A stretch of DNA of 18,433 bases, from contig JANBPT010000944.1 of NCBI GenBank assembly GCA_027575765.1, positions 1 through 18,433 on the forward strand, written 5' to 3'. Positions 1 through 8,334 of the stretch are shown here, one piece after another (within the stretch, counting starts at the first letter, position 1; the number at the start of each line of letters is the position of its first letter). The position numbers were made by a program, and so were the translations under genes. This DNA comes from Tieghemiomyces parasiticus. Taxonomy: Eukaryota; Kickxellomycota; Dimargaritomycetes; Dimargaritales; Dimargaritaceae. The notes beneath the pieces are model-generated. The model ran no database searches, was not told where the DNA came from, and was given only the letters and a program-made list of their open reading frames with translations.

Positions 1-873
1 TTAAACTTGTAATGCAGCCGATATTAAACGTACGCAATATGAGCCTCAGGTAGACCATACGGACGAGGGGTTAGCAACGACAGAAGGCAATTTGGATAGG
101 ACGGCGAAGTGCAACGATCCCAGCAGACGTCCGGTTGGGATGTACCATGTGGTGAATCACGCTTTAATAAATGAACACCTGCAGCAGAAAGGAAAGTGAT
201 GCGGAAAGGTGTGGGTAGCAAAATACGGTAAGGTAACAAGATGCGGAAAGTGAGGGCAGCAAGATACGGTATGATAATGAGATACAAAAATATGGAAAGA
301 AAAGCCCTTCTTTTAACATAGGAGGTATGGTGCTCTCCCTCTTATACCGACTGGTTGTTCTGCTTCTTAACCGGTCCTGACCATATAAAGAAAAGGATAT
401 CCCGGGGGAAGGACCATCACGCATGGAGTGTCCTTGTCGGCTCAGGCACAACTGTATTGTTACTGTGCTTGGGCGGGGGGTGGCTCAGCCGGGGGGGCTG
501 GACCTCCCACCACAACCATATTAGGCTGGCGTGTCATATCACAGCGGCACCCTGGTGCCTTGACTAATCTACTGATACAGTGTGGGGGCCATACCCATGA
601 GAACTAGCCATCTGCAGCCTTAACACTTTCACGGGGACACCAAGGTGTAGCACACTGCTAGTTGCAGGCCAATGTTGACCTCAGGATTTGACTGTGCTTT
701 GTAGTGTATACCTTTGATCTTGTCTCGTTACCAAGCCAAAGTTTACGGTGTTTTGTCACATTGAATAAGAATAAGTCAATGAGGTAGGGTACTTATTGCG
801 CGTATATATTGCCAAGGTCAGAGGGTTAAGGTTATTTGTAATATGGAGGATCCCCTCTCTAATTTTTGTGGGT
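1..873. other. Intergenic, no gene recognised
   Basis: No reading frame on either strand here resembles a known family, and frames longer than about 90 codons are absent. Apart from the short tandem repeat at 198-281 the sequence is of mixed composition, with a G-rich patch near 473-500. I see no tRNA boxes or splice-bounded exons that join into a protein. It may be a gene-poor flank, or the remains of older mobile DNA. Confidence 0.5.
198..281 (+). repeat. Two-copy imperfect tandem repeat, 42-bp period
   Basis: The block starting GATGCGGAAAG at 198 recurs at 240. Both copies continue through a GCAA(A/G)ATACGGTA segment, which gives a period of 42 bp with several substitutions. A weak third start (GATACAAAAATATGG) follows near 282. 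No function is evident; this looks like a small local duplication. Confidence 0.6.
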
Positions 874-1006
874 GTGTGCTGATATTAGGCCCAAGTCTAA
901 TACCATAACCAAAAGGCTATTCTACTATCACAGAATATGTGGTTCTGAAATAGTAGACTTGGACTTTACCTTGGGAAAATCTAATGTGGTGGTTCCCAAT
1001 CACCAC
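874..1006 (+). repeat. Left terminal inverted repeat, itself a nested hairpin
   Basis: This arm pairs with 1461-1593. It also folds on itself. CCAAGTCTA at 891-899 is complementary to TAGACTTGG at 954-962. Inside that, CTACTAT (922-928) pairs with ATAGTAG (950-956) and CAGAA (931-935) pairs with TTCTG (943-947). The inner end is another small hairpin, GTGGTG/CACCAC. This nested folding is typical of foldback-type or subterminal-hairpin elements. Confidence 0.85.
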
Positions 1007-1009
1007 AGG

Positions 1010-1459
1010 GTGTAACTCTGCCAGACCTCCCCTTGTTGAATAAATGCACTGCCCTTTAACAGTGAACTGAGCTCGCCCCACTCCCCAACATGCCAACCAT
1101 GTCCTTGGCCTCCTCCTTGTCTTTCTCCACCTTCTCCCTGGCTAGGCTGGTGGACAATCTGGATAGTCTGCCTACCTTTTCCCCTGCACTGTAACCACAC
1201 TGCTGTGGCATCCACAGGTTATATCAAGACCCTCTGTCTCACCACCCAGGTCTATGTCAAATGGGCCCTCCAGAATGTTTACCACCAGCAGACTGGCCTG
1301 GACCTTATCCCGTCACAGCTTCTACCCATGGCTGGCTGATTGGCCACTACTGCCTCCTGCTCATCAACCAATGGTGCCACCTGGTACAAAGGTGTGTTTG
1401 ACAACAAGCCCATCATTGCAATCAGCCAGTCCACTGATCCCCAGTGCCGTGGTACCTTC
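1010..1459 (+). pseudogene. Protein-like debris inside the inverted-repeat element
   Basis: No intact gene is present, but plus-strand frames between the inverted repeats read like a degraded protein. One frame covers roughly 1010-1190, with stops near 1050 and then TELAPLPNMP followed by LARLVDNLDSLPTF. A shift near 1190 opens a second frame to 1459, with TGYIKTLCLTTQ, QTGLDLIPSQLLP, one stop near 1339, then ATWYKGVFDNKPII. I do not recognise the family. It could be a captured host-gene fragment (a Pack-MITE-like situation) or the last trace of an element-encoded protein. Chance open frames are the main alternative. Confidence 0.3.
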
Positions 1460-1460
1460 C

Positions 1461-1593
1461 GTGGTGATTGGGAACCACCACATTAGATTATCCCAGGGTA
1501 AAGCCCAATTCTACTATTTCAGAACCATAAATTCTGTGATAGTACTATAGCCTTTTGGGTATGGTATTAGACTTGAGCCTAATATCAGCACAC
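1461..1593 (-). repeat. Right terminal inverted repeat
   Basis: This is the reverse complement of 874-1006 with about 10 substitutions. The substitutions partly damage the internal hairpin: on this strand the outer stem reads TCAAGTCTA against TAGAATTGG. The two arms have therefore diverged since insertion, so the copy is not recent. Confidence 0.85.
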
Positions 1594-1601
1594 CTGTGTA
1601 A

Positions 1602-1618
1602 GGTACTAAGTTAGTACC
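1602..1618. repeat. Perfect 17-bp palindrome beside the element
   Basis: GGTACTAA, a central G, then TTAGTACC form a perfect 8-bp stem with a one-base centre. It lies 8 bp outside the right inverted repeat. It could be a scar or target preference of the neighbouring element, or a protein-binding site. Nothing links it firmly to either. Confidence 0.4.
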
Positions 1619-1811
1619 AGTAAAGGTTAAAGCATCCATTTATTACTCATATTCTTGTTGCTTCATCTTCATATCAGGTTTTGTTATTCACCCCTCATTT
1701 TCACATAAAAACAGTCATATTCAACACAATAGGGACAAGTAGTCAAATGCAATAGAATTGGAGATGATAAAATGCGTGTGTTGGATGGATTTCTAATATT
1801 GAACAAAAATA

Positions 1812-1883
1812 CTCCGAAACGGGGAATTGAACCCCGGCCATCACGGTGAGAGCGTGAGATCCTGACCACTGGACCATTTCGGA
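1812..1883 (-). tRNA. tRNA-Glu (anticodon CTC)
   Basis: On the minus strand a 72-nt cloverleaf runs from 1883 to 1812. The acceptor stem is TCCGAAA paired with TTTCGGA, with G as discriminator. The A-box region is TGGTCCAGTGGTCAGG. The anticodon stem is CACG/CGTG around the loop CTCTCAC, giving anticodon CTC. The B-box region is GGTTCAATTCC inside a CGGGG/CCCCG T-stem. This pattern matches eukaryotic tRNA-Glu. There is no intron and no encoded CCA. A plus-oriented LTR-like repeat begins about 10 bp upstream of the mature 5' end. Confidence 0.95.
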
Positions 1884-1892
1884 CTATATCTT

Positions 1893-2100
1893 TGTTGTGC
1901 CGACACCTGTTTTGCCTCTTGAAGGTATCTGACGGGCACGTCAGCACGGGGATAACGTAAATACTCTCCAACCCCTTGTGAGGGGGAAAGCTAAGAATAA
2001 GGTTTTAGGTTACGCGCAACATGCAGGGGGATGTAGATCCTACCCCCGCACACGAGTATAAGAAGTAAGCCCGCGCGGGTAAGCAAGGGCCTGCCAGTTG
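1893..2100 (+). repeat. LTR-like dispersed repeat, copy 1
   Basis: This stretch shares long blocks with 17731-17945. They include a 23-nt identical run (1908-1930 and 17746-17768), GGGGGATGTAGATCCT at 2026-2041, a TATA-like TATAAGAAG at 2057, the palindrome CCCGCGCGGG at 2070-2079 and AAGCAAGG after it. It starts about 10 bp upstream of the tRNA-Glu gene. An LTR start of TGTTGTGC at 1893, a TATA box and insertion at a Pol III gene would suit a solo LTR of a Ty3-like retrotransposon. I see no gag or pol sequence and cannot define the far end; weak similarity may run on to about 2300. The element class is inference. Confidence 0.6.
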
Positions 2101-2742
2101 ATTTTTTCTTTTGATGGTTATTTTAACTGTCTTTATTTACTTAACATAGTTGGGACACCATCACAGTCTCTTAATAATTATATTTTGAGCAATAGTAAAC
2201 AACCTCAATCTCTGCTTTTTGTGTCGCTGGATGTAGACCGTTGCCACGTCCCATTCAGTCATTGTGGAGTCCTAGGCCGCTTAGTGCGCTGCATCTCATT
2301 CTATGTCTAGCATCATAAATTTTCCCATACTTTTTAACTTCTTGAGAGCCAGCGCGGTTTCTCCTCCCAATAATCACGAATACGATAATTATTCGAAACC
2401 TATGACATATACACGGTTTCGACCAGTATTACGATTACCAGTGCCTCAAGGGCTATCGAATGGTGCTTGTCTCGTTCGAAAAGGAGCGGACCAAATATTT
2501 GGGGCTCCCTTGGTAGGCCACTCTCTGCTTCCCATTTTTCCTACTCGTTCGCTTGGAGGCCGAGGACCATCCTTGCTTCATTATCGTCAAGGACTTCTCG
2601 TTGCCTATAAAACTTAACCAGTAATCCAACACAATATAATATGCAACAGGCGGCAAGGCGAGATAACGCCGGAGTAATAACGACTAGCCCGGCACGCAGC
2701 CATCAGATCCAGCTTATAGTACATTGACTGATTTCCTGTTAC
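2101..2742. other. Intergenic, possible repeat tail and carrier 3' flank
   Basis: No gene is recognised. The first 200 bp are AT-rich and may be the diverged remainder of the LTR-like repeat, since both copies have a CACCATC segment and a CCTAGGCC/CCTGAGGCC segment at roughly corresponding distances. Positions near 2600-2740 form the 3' flank of the minus-strand carrier gene. I see no canonical AATAAA on that strand. Confidence 0.4.
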
Positions 2743-4180
2743 TTAGGCTCCCTTGAGGAGCCGAGATGTAAGTTCGTACAAGGAGAAGGTCGTCGCCGCG
2801 GCCGGCAGTGCTCGGAGGATGGAGGGTGCCAAGCCGCGGGTGAATCCTCGCCACCCTTGCAGCCGGTACACCTCGCAGGCCCCGTCCAGCATATATCGAC
2901 CACGCGGCGATAGCGGTCTTGTCCCGAACTGGGCAGTGGATTTGACCACGTCGATCGGGTAACAGCAGGACCAGTAGCACACGCCCCCGCAGGCGCCGGC
3001 CAGGAGTAGACGAGCCAGCGGTAGATTAGCTGGCGAGTGCGTGTCACCGGCTAGCCAGCGCTTGGCCCCTTCGAATCCTGCGTAGAAACCCGCGTTGGCC
3101 GGTATCTCGCGTACGAGGGTCACCCAGAACCCGCGCATCAGGCCTGCCCGGAGCCCCTGGTGGCGATACAAGTCACGAGCAATCTCGAAGGGTCCGCAGT
3201 ACGTCGAAGTGCTGCCGCCTGTGGATGTCGAAGTGAACTGGCCCTGCAGGCGGATTTTGATGAGTTCCACGGGGGAAACGATCCAAGCGTTGGCAGCGCC
3301 TAGGATGGTGGATGGATCATGAGATGTATGGGCGGTGGTAGGCACCGCGTTGGCGCAAGGTCCATATGGATCGGGACTAGATAGTGGAAAGTCACAGCCG
3401 CCAACGACCTAAGGTCGAGTGGGTGACGAGGAACTTACCTGCACCGGCACCGGCAAGGGCGATCTGGTGGAGCCGTAGGGTATCGTCGGGGTGTCGTTTC
3501 TGGAACTCCCGAAGGCGAGAGTAGGCCGCAAACAGGACTGCGTTGACTGCAGATATGCCTAGCAGCGGGGGTAGCATACCTGTTTGGGCGCGAGTGAACA
3601 TATCGAAGACGCCGTGGGAACATCTTGGTTAGTAACGAGAGGGTGTCCAAGCCAGGGTTTCAAGAGGCCTGATACCAGAAACCAAACGATGAGATGATAC
3701 GTTCTGACTCACCTTTGTAGAGGCCGAGGGGCCCCTCATTGCGGACCGTTTGTATGGCACAGTCGAGCGGGCCTTTATAGTGGGCGGTGGATCCTTGGAT
3801 CTGCATCCGGGTCTATACCAACAGAAAGCAGCCGCGGGATCGCATAGAAGGAAACCTCGGTTAGCGATGGTCATCAATAAGTAGCGCGTGGTACCCGCTG
3901 AATCCAGAAGGCTGGCGCACTGACTGCACATCGCTTACCTTGACGGTGTCGAAAGGCTGGCCGACGACGGTCTGGCCGACTCCAGCCATACTGATATAAT
4001 TGGCCAGGAGATTGCGTTGGAGAAAGGTAGGGGATATTAAAGAATATGTATTAGTTACCGTGGCCAAAAACGTCTGGCCTTTTTTTCGACGCGAATCTAC
4101 CGGACCAGTCGGAGTGCTTACCTTCCGGCAATAAAGTCCAGCACACCGTCAGGTAGAAGGTTATGTCGGTGAGTCGTCAT
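2743..4180 (-). CDS. Mitochondrial carrier protein (SLC25 family), Ymc1/Ort1-like
   Basis: Five exons join in phase: 4122-4180, 3939-3990, 3713-3812, 3439-3579 and 2743-3299. They give 302 residues, the usual carrier length. All introns (126-139 nt) have GTAAG or GTGAG donors. The three family repeats are clear: PFDTVKTRMQ at about 32-41, PVELIKIRLQ at about 127-136 and PIDVVKSTAQ at about 232-241. These are the Px[D/E]xx[K/R] signatures of inner-membrane metabolite carriers. GQPFDTVK, SPVELIKIRLQ and the tryptophan-containing YPIDVVKS segment point to the amino-acid/carnitine branch (yeast Ymc1 or Ort1, animal SLC25A29/45/48). The substrate cannot be named from sequence alone. The start was chosen because the first exon supplies DFIAGS, completing the AGxxxG helix of repeat one. 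The gene diverges from INTS2 across 584 bp. Confidence 0.9.
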
Positions 4181-4764
4181 AGTGATGGCCTTGTGGGTGC
4201 GGCTACCGGGGTCGAAGAATAGAATGGCTCTTAAGCGGGACACGGAACGGTCATTTCATTAGAACCGAATTCGAATGAGGACTGGAAGGTTGGCAAGACG
4301 AATGCCCAGGTCTTAGAGTAGCGGAACCAGCTAGTAAGGTGGGAGGGTTCTGATTCTGGCTGGAGGATTCCCGACTCCCAGGCGTGCGACATCCCTTTTC
4401 AGACGTCATCGCACCTTGAATACGGGCGCCTTGCCGGTTTAGAAGGCCACTTTAGCCCTACGATGCAGAGCCTTGTAGTGAGGGCGCTCCGACGTGGTGA
4501 CTGGCCACCCAATGCCAACAAGCACTGCCTTGTCCCAGCTGGTCTATCACTATGGGGATAAAATTATCCACCCTGACTATCGGGTCCTGTCCACACTTAC
4601 CCGTCTGACCTTCACACGTTTCGATTCTGTACTGAATGACACGGATGTTATGCCCTCCTCATCACATGCCACGCCGTCCTACACTATTGCAGCCCGTTTA
4701 GCCCCCCCCCCCGTCTGAGTGCTCTCATTGTTGACCTCTTCTACCACGCGTCCTACTGCCTTGC
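4181..4764. promoter_or_regulatory. Divergent intergenic region between carrier and INTS2
   Basis: This stretch separates the start of the minus-strand carrier from the start of plus-strand INTS2, so it should hold both promoters. There is a C-run at about 4701-4712. I could not identify a convincing TATA box or named transcription-factor site. An open frame at 4494-4718 (plus) resembles no family and is taken as chance. Confidence 0.45.
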
Positions 4765-7700
4765 ATGATGGGCACCCCCGCCCGCCCGCTGACCGACATC
4801 GCCTACGGCACGCATCAAAACCTCCTTCACTGTATCGAGACCGGAGCGACCCTACTATCAGATCAGGATCCAGCTACGTACAACCCTTACCTGCCCCTCC
4901 TCTACCAGCGGTACTCATCCGCCCAGGTCGAGCGTGTATGTGACCCGGTCCGTCTGACCCTGTGGCGGGGAGCCCTGCGGCTACCATGGCCCACCGTCAT
5001 GGCATACGTGTGCTCTCGGCTGACGGCCTTCCGTAAACGCTTTAACCTGCCCGGTTCCGGCCCTGCCGCCGTTGGTGACATTTGTGGCCCGGCGGAGCTT
5101 CCCGCCGACCCGCCCCACCTGGACTTAACCTCCCAGCTTGTGCTTCAGCTGCTCCAACTACATGATTTGGTCGTGGAGCTGCTCGGGTCTGGGGCAGGAT
5201 CCGTTGGCGGGTCCCTGAGCGGCACTCCGGCCAGTGCTGCCGTGATGGATACCTTCGAACAGAGCCTGCAGCAACTCGAACAGCGTGCCGCCCCGCTCTG
5301 CCCACTTTTTTTCATACCACCAACAGATGGTAACCTTGGTGACCGTACCTTACTACTAGTGGCTGCCTGGCGGTTGGCACGACCGCTATGGCATGGGATA
5401 GGCCTAGATCGATTGGTCCGGACCCTCATGGTCGCCCCGCTGGGCCCAGAATTCGCCAAAGTCCTAGCGTTCAACCTGCCGGACCAGTTTTCCACCCTGA
5501 CGGACGGGATCCTCGCCGCCTATGACGGGCTACCCGCCCGCTGCCAACCCGCGGCCAGCCGGACCATTCAGACGCTGTGTAAATACGCCAGTCACCGCGC
5601 CCTGAGCATCCGCGACCGCCTCGTTCGTCGGGTCACGCTGCCCGAAGTCGTCCTTAAGATAACTCTGCATTTTGACCCCGACCAGCTGGCCTTCCTCAGC
5701 ACTTTCTTCGCGCCGGGGCGGCGGTGGGACCCGGCCCATTATCCGCGGTGCCTGCCGTTTGTACATGAACTGAAAGCCCGGCTGTATTCGCGGTTCGGAT
5801 CTGTCCTTGATGGCTCACTCGTCAGCGTACCGGTTCCCGACCTCATCCTTCTATGGCGCATCCTGGGGTCCTTCGTGTGCGTCCTCGACGCCCCGTTGGA
5901 CGAACGGGACGCCCAGTTTGCCCGGAAAATGATTCCGGCGCTGACCTCACTGGCCGCTCGAGAAGCCGCCCTTGCCTATGTGATGGTGAGCTACCAGCCC
6001 CTGCGCAACCCACCAGCCGTTCACCTTCTGGATTTGCTCCCGACCCTGGCGGCCGATCCAGACGACTGCCCGGCGCTCTACCTATTGGCCGTGTTCCTCC
6101 GCACCCAAGAGTTCACTCACGTGGAAACCTTCATCCGCACCACCCTAGGGCTTAATGGGCCTGTAGGAAAGGAGCGGCTCTACCCGGTGCGCGACGCGCT
6201 GCTATCGGGTTCCATCACCGATGCCGACCTGGCCCGCTTTGTCACCCGTGACCCCCCACCCGAGGCCCTCGGTGATCGGCGCCCGGCGCTCCATTTGGGT
6301 GCCCATAGTCTGCTGAAGCACCGAGTCTTCCAAACTCAGAACGTTGACCTGGGTCCCTGGGTCTACACCCTAATCCGGGACGCCCACGATCCGCCGCGGT
6401 TGCTCACCGTCAAATTGATCAAGGAGTACGCCGACGCTACGTTGCACGCCCCGGCCATTACCCGCTTGCCAGAACCTGACGTCAGACGACTCCTCGACGC
6501 CCACCCGCAGGCGCCTGCGGCCCGTCGCATCCTACTCGTATTCTACCTCCTGTATTACCAGGAAAGCTTAGCGGCCCTCGTCGCTAAACCCGCAGGCCTC
6601 GTGGCCAAGGACCTCGGTGGGCCTCCAGCCTACTCAGACATCCTCCTCGACGCCCTGCCCATCAAGGCCGTGCTCAACCACATGACCGACGGGCCCGACC
6701 GCGCCGCTTACCAGGATATTCTTCCCGAAATGGTGGCCTTATGTCACTACCAGAGCCCCGAGACCTTCGATATCAAGAGCGCCGTTGTCGAGAACTACTG
6801 TGTACAGCAGCAGACTCTAGTGTTCCCTCGCCTAAACGCCCGCCTGGCCCGCGATGTCATGCACGGCACTGTCCCGACCCTGCCCATGGCAGGAGTCCCG
6901 CTGCCCCGCGAAACGCTTCAGGCCCTCCAGGTGCCCGAACGGTGCGGCGCCGTCCTCCGCTACCTCACGACGTTGGACCTGACGGATCTGGTGCCCTGGC
7001 GCACCCAAATCATTGAGACATGTTTGCCGCTCTATCTCGAGCCGCGGTTCCCATTCGATGTGCTCCAGCAGTTCCGGACCGTATGGGAGGCCCTGCATGT
7101 CGTCGGGCCGCGCGAAGTCGAAGTGATCACCGTGCGCCGCTGGCGGGCCCGCACGACTGCCGCGGGCGACCCGGTCGACGCCACGGCACCCACCGTCCAG
7201 GATCTCTGGCTGGACCCGCTACAGCTCTTCCGTTGTGATCCGGCCGTATTTCGTCGATACCACCTGTTCAGCATCTGGCTACAGATCCTAGGCATCTACA
7301 CCCTCATGTCGCGCCAGAAACTGCGCGCCAAGCACACCCTTAAAGGGCCTGGGCGGAGCAAGTTTAAGGAGCCCCAGGTCACGGCGATGCTCTACCTCCA
7401 GGATACTGCTGCCCTCCAAATGTTGCTGGAGGTGGCGGCCCAGCACTACGCAGCGGCCGAAGCGGATACAGCCGCCGTCGCTGCTAATACCTACGGGAAC
7501 GGCGGGAGCGCTGCCGTCGCGGCCGACCCCCCGGCCACTCCATCGCCCGACGCCCCGGTTCACCTACTGGGTCTCGTCTGGGACTATTTGCACCAGTGTT
7601 TCATTGACAACCGGCTCGTATGTAAGCTACTCCACTTCCAGACCTACCCGCCGTCCCTCATTCCAGCTATGGTCGAACACATCCCGTCGCTCCACATTTG

Positions 7701-8199
7701 CCTCGAATATCTCCCGGAGCTCCTACACCCGCCGCCACCACCGCCGCCGTCCGCGCAGCAACCCCAGGCTGCACCAGCCCCTTCTCCCGCGGCGGGTTAC
7801 GACCGTCCCCTCTTCGCCTTGCAACTCACCGTCGCGCTCCTCGAAAAGTACCCGCTGGCACGCCACCTGAGTTTGATCCGTGAGACAGTCATCCCTCGTG
7901 TCCAAGCCCTGATCACCAAGTTCTCGCCCGCAGATACTAACTTGAAACTGCTATACGTAGTGGTGGATACGGTGGCTCACCTCGCCCAGCACTACCCGAC
8001 GGTCCAACCCGAGGTCAAAACTTTACTCCAGGCGGCCCAGGCTGTGGCGAACAAAGCCCAGTTGGAGGTCAGTACGGCCACCGCGGGCCACCCTGCCGCC
8101 GTCCTGGCCAAGTGCGGGTATACCGTGGAGGACGCGGATGACTTTAAAAAGTACGTGATTGCGTGTATCGACACTGTCAGCAAGCGACCGCGCCACTAA
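4765..8199 (+). CDS. INTS2: Integrator complex subunit 2 homolog
   Basis: A single uninterrupted exon encodes 1144 residues; animal INTS2 is about 1200. Several blocks match the remembered animal pattern in order. They are HSLLKHRVFQ with a following WVYTLIRD (about 513-540), ILLVFYLLYYQESL (about 590), LLDALPIKAVL (about 627), WLDPLQLFRCD (about 815), LQDTAALQMLLEV (about 877) and VCKLLHFQTYPPSLIP followed by HIPSLHICLEYLPELL (about 950-987). The protein is an alpha-helical scaffold. In animals Integrator binds RNA polymerase II, cleaves nascent snRNA and attenuated mRNA, and recruits PP2A. Low-complexity inserts occur at about 894-930 (Ala-rich) and about 989-1010 (Pro-run). Start: two adjacent ATGs at 4765 and 4768; the next residues already resemble the family N-terminus. 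It is intronless, unlike most neighbours, and converges on MED27. Confidence 0.9.
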   Translation: MMGTPARPLTDIAYGTHQNLLHCIETGATLLSDQDPATYNPYLPLLYQRYSSAQVERVCDPVRLTLWRGALRLPWPTVMAYVCSRLTAFRKRFNLPGSGPAAVGDICGPAELPADPPHLDLTSQLVLQLLQLHDLVVELLGSGAGSVGGSLSGTPASAAVMDTFEQSLQQLEQRAAPLCPLFFIPPTDGNLGDRTLLLVAAWRLARPLWHGIGLDRLVRTLMVAPLGPEFAKVLAFNLPDQFSTLTDGILAAYDGLPARCQPAASRTIQTLCKYASHRALSIRDRLVRRVTLPEVVLKITLHFDPDQLAFLSTFFAPGRRWDPAHYPRCLPFVHELKARLYSRFGSVLDGSLVSVPVPDLILLWRILGSFVCVLDAPLDERDAQFARKMIPALTSLAAREAALAYVMVSYQPLRNPPAVHLLDLLPTLAADPDDCPALYLLAVFLRTQEFTHVETFIRTTLGLNGPVGKERLYPVRDALLSGSITDADLARFVTRDPPPEALGDRRPALHLGAHSLLKHRVFQTQNVDLGPWVYTLIRDAHDPPRLLTVKLIKEYADATLHAPAITRLPEPDVRRLLDAHPQAPAARRILLVFYLLYYQESLAALVAKPAGLVAKDLGGPPAYSDILLDALPIKAVLNHMTDGPDRAAYQDILPEMVALCHYQSPETFDIKSAVVENYCVQQQTLVFPRLNARLARDVMHGTVPTLPMAGVPLPRETLQALQVPERCGAVLRYLTTLDLTDLVPWRTQIIETCLPLYLEPRFPFDVLQQFRTVWEALHVVGPREVEVITVRRWRARTTAAGDPVDATAPTVQDLWLDPLQLFRCDPAVFRRYHLFSIWLQILGIYTLMSRQKLRAKHTLKGPGRSKFKEPQVTAMLYLQDTAALQMLLEVAAQHYAAAEADTAAVAANTYGNGGSAAVAADPPATPSPDAPVHLLGLVWDYLHQCFIDNRLVCKLLHFQTYPPSLIPAMVEHIPSLHICLEYLPELLHPPPPPPPSAQQPQAAPAPSPAAGYDRPLFALQLTVALLEKYPLARHLSLIRETVIPRVQALITKFSPADTNLKLLYVVVDTVAHLAQHYPTVQPEVKTLLQAAQAVANKAQLEVSTATAGHPAAVLAKCGYTVEDADDFKKYVIACIDTVSKRPRH

Positions 8200-8261
8200 T
8201 CTACCAGATACCATGCGACGGAGCGTTCCTCTACCCGCAGGTCCCTGCCTTGACACGCCAT

Positions 8262-8267
8262 ATTAAA
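8262..8267 (+). terminator. Probable INTS2 poly(A) signal (ATTAAA)
   Basis: ATTAAA lies 63 bp after the INTS2 stop codon. It is the commonest variant of the AATAAA cleavage signal. The space to the convergent MED27 stop is only 135 bp, so transcript ends must lie close together or overlap. Confidence 0.45.
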
Positions 8268-8277
8268 GCTGACATCG

Positions 8278-8283
8278 TTTATT
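8278..8283 (-). terminator. Probable MED27 poly(A) signal (AATAAA)
   Basis: TTTATT on the plus strand reads AATAAA on the minus strand, 52 bp beyond the MED27 stop. It lies downstream of the INTS2 ATTAAA when read on the plus strand, so the two 3' ends may overlap by tens of bases. Confidence 0.45.
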
Positions 8284-8334
8284 TGAGAGGCTCGCCAAGT
8301 ATAGCTGAGTAGGTAGTATCCACTAGGGTGTTGT

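Larger units (their letters stand above)
874..1593. mobile_element. Non-autonomous DNA element with 133-bp terminal inverted repeats
   Basis: Positions 874-1006 are the reverse complement of 1461-1593, with no gaps and about 10 mismatches by hand count. They flank 454 bp of unique interior. The outer end reads GTGTGCTGATATTAGG on each strand. The size, long inverted repeats and lack of a transposase match a MITE or foldback element. I could not fix a target-site duplication: similarity fades just outside 874 and 1593, so the exact ends may be a few bases off. The superfamily is not assigned. The interior contains protein-like debris, described separately. Confidence 0.8.

Noticed and set aside
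355..567. Short plus-strand open frame with an internal hydrophobic stretch
   Set aside because: It has only 70 codons, no recognisable domain, and nothing around it suggests a gene. It is more likely chance in a G-rich patch.
1684..1971. Open frame on the minus strand across the tRNA region
   Set aside because: It overlaps the tRNA-Glu gene on the same strand and the LTR-like repeat, and shows no family motif.
2303..2617. Plus-strand open frame of 104 codons
   Set aside because: It has no recognisable domain and intergenic-like composition. It is not supported by splice partners or flanking signals.
4494..4718. Plus-strand open frame just upstream of INTS2
   Set aside because: It is not in a position to extend INTS2, whose N-terminus already aligns with the family. 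It carries no motif and ends in a C-run.
5042..7098. Several minus-strand and alternate-frame open frames inside INTS2
   Set aside because: These are long arginine- and proline-rich frames, typical of shadows in GC-rich coding DNA. The INTS2 frame itself has clear homology.
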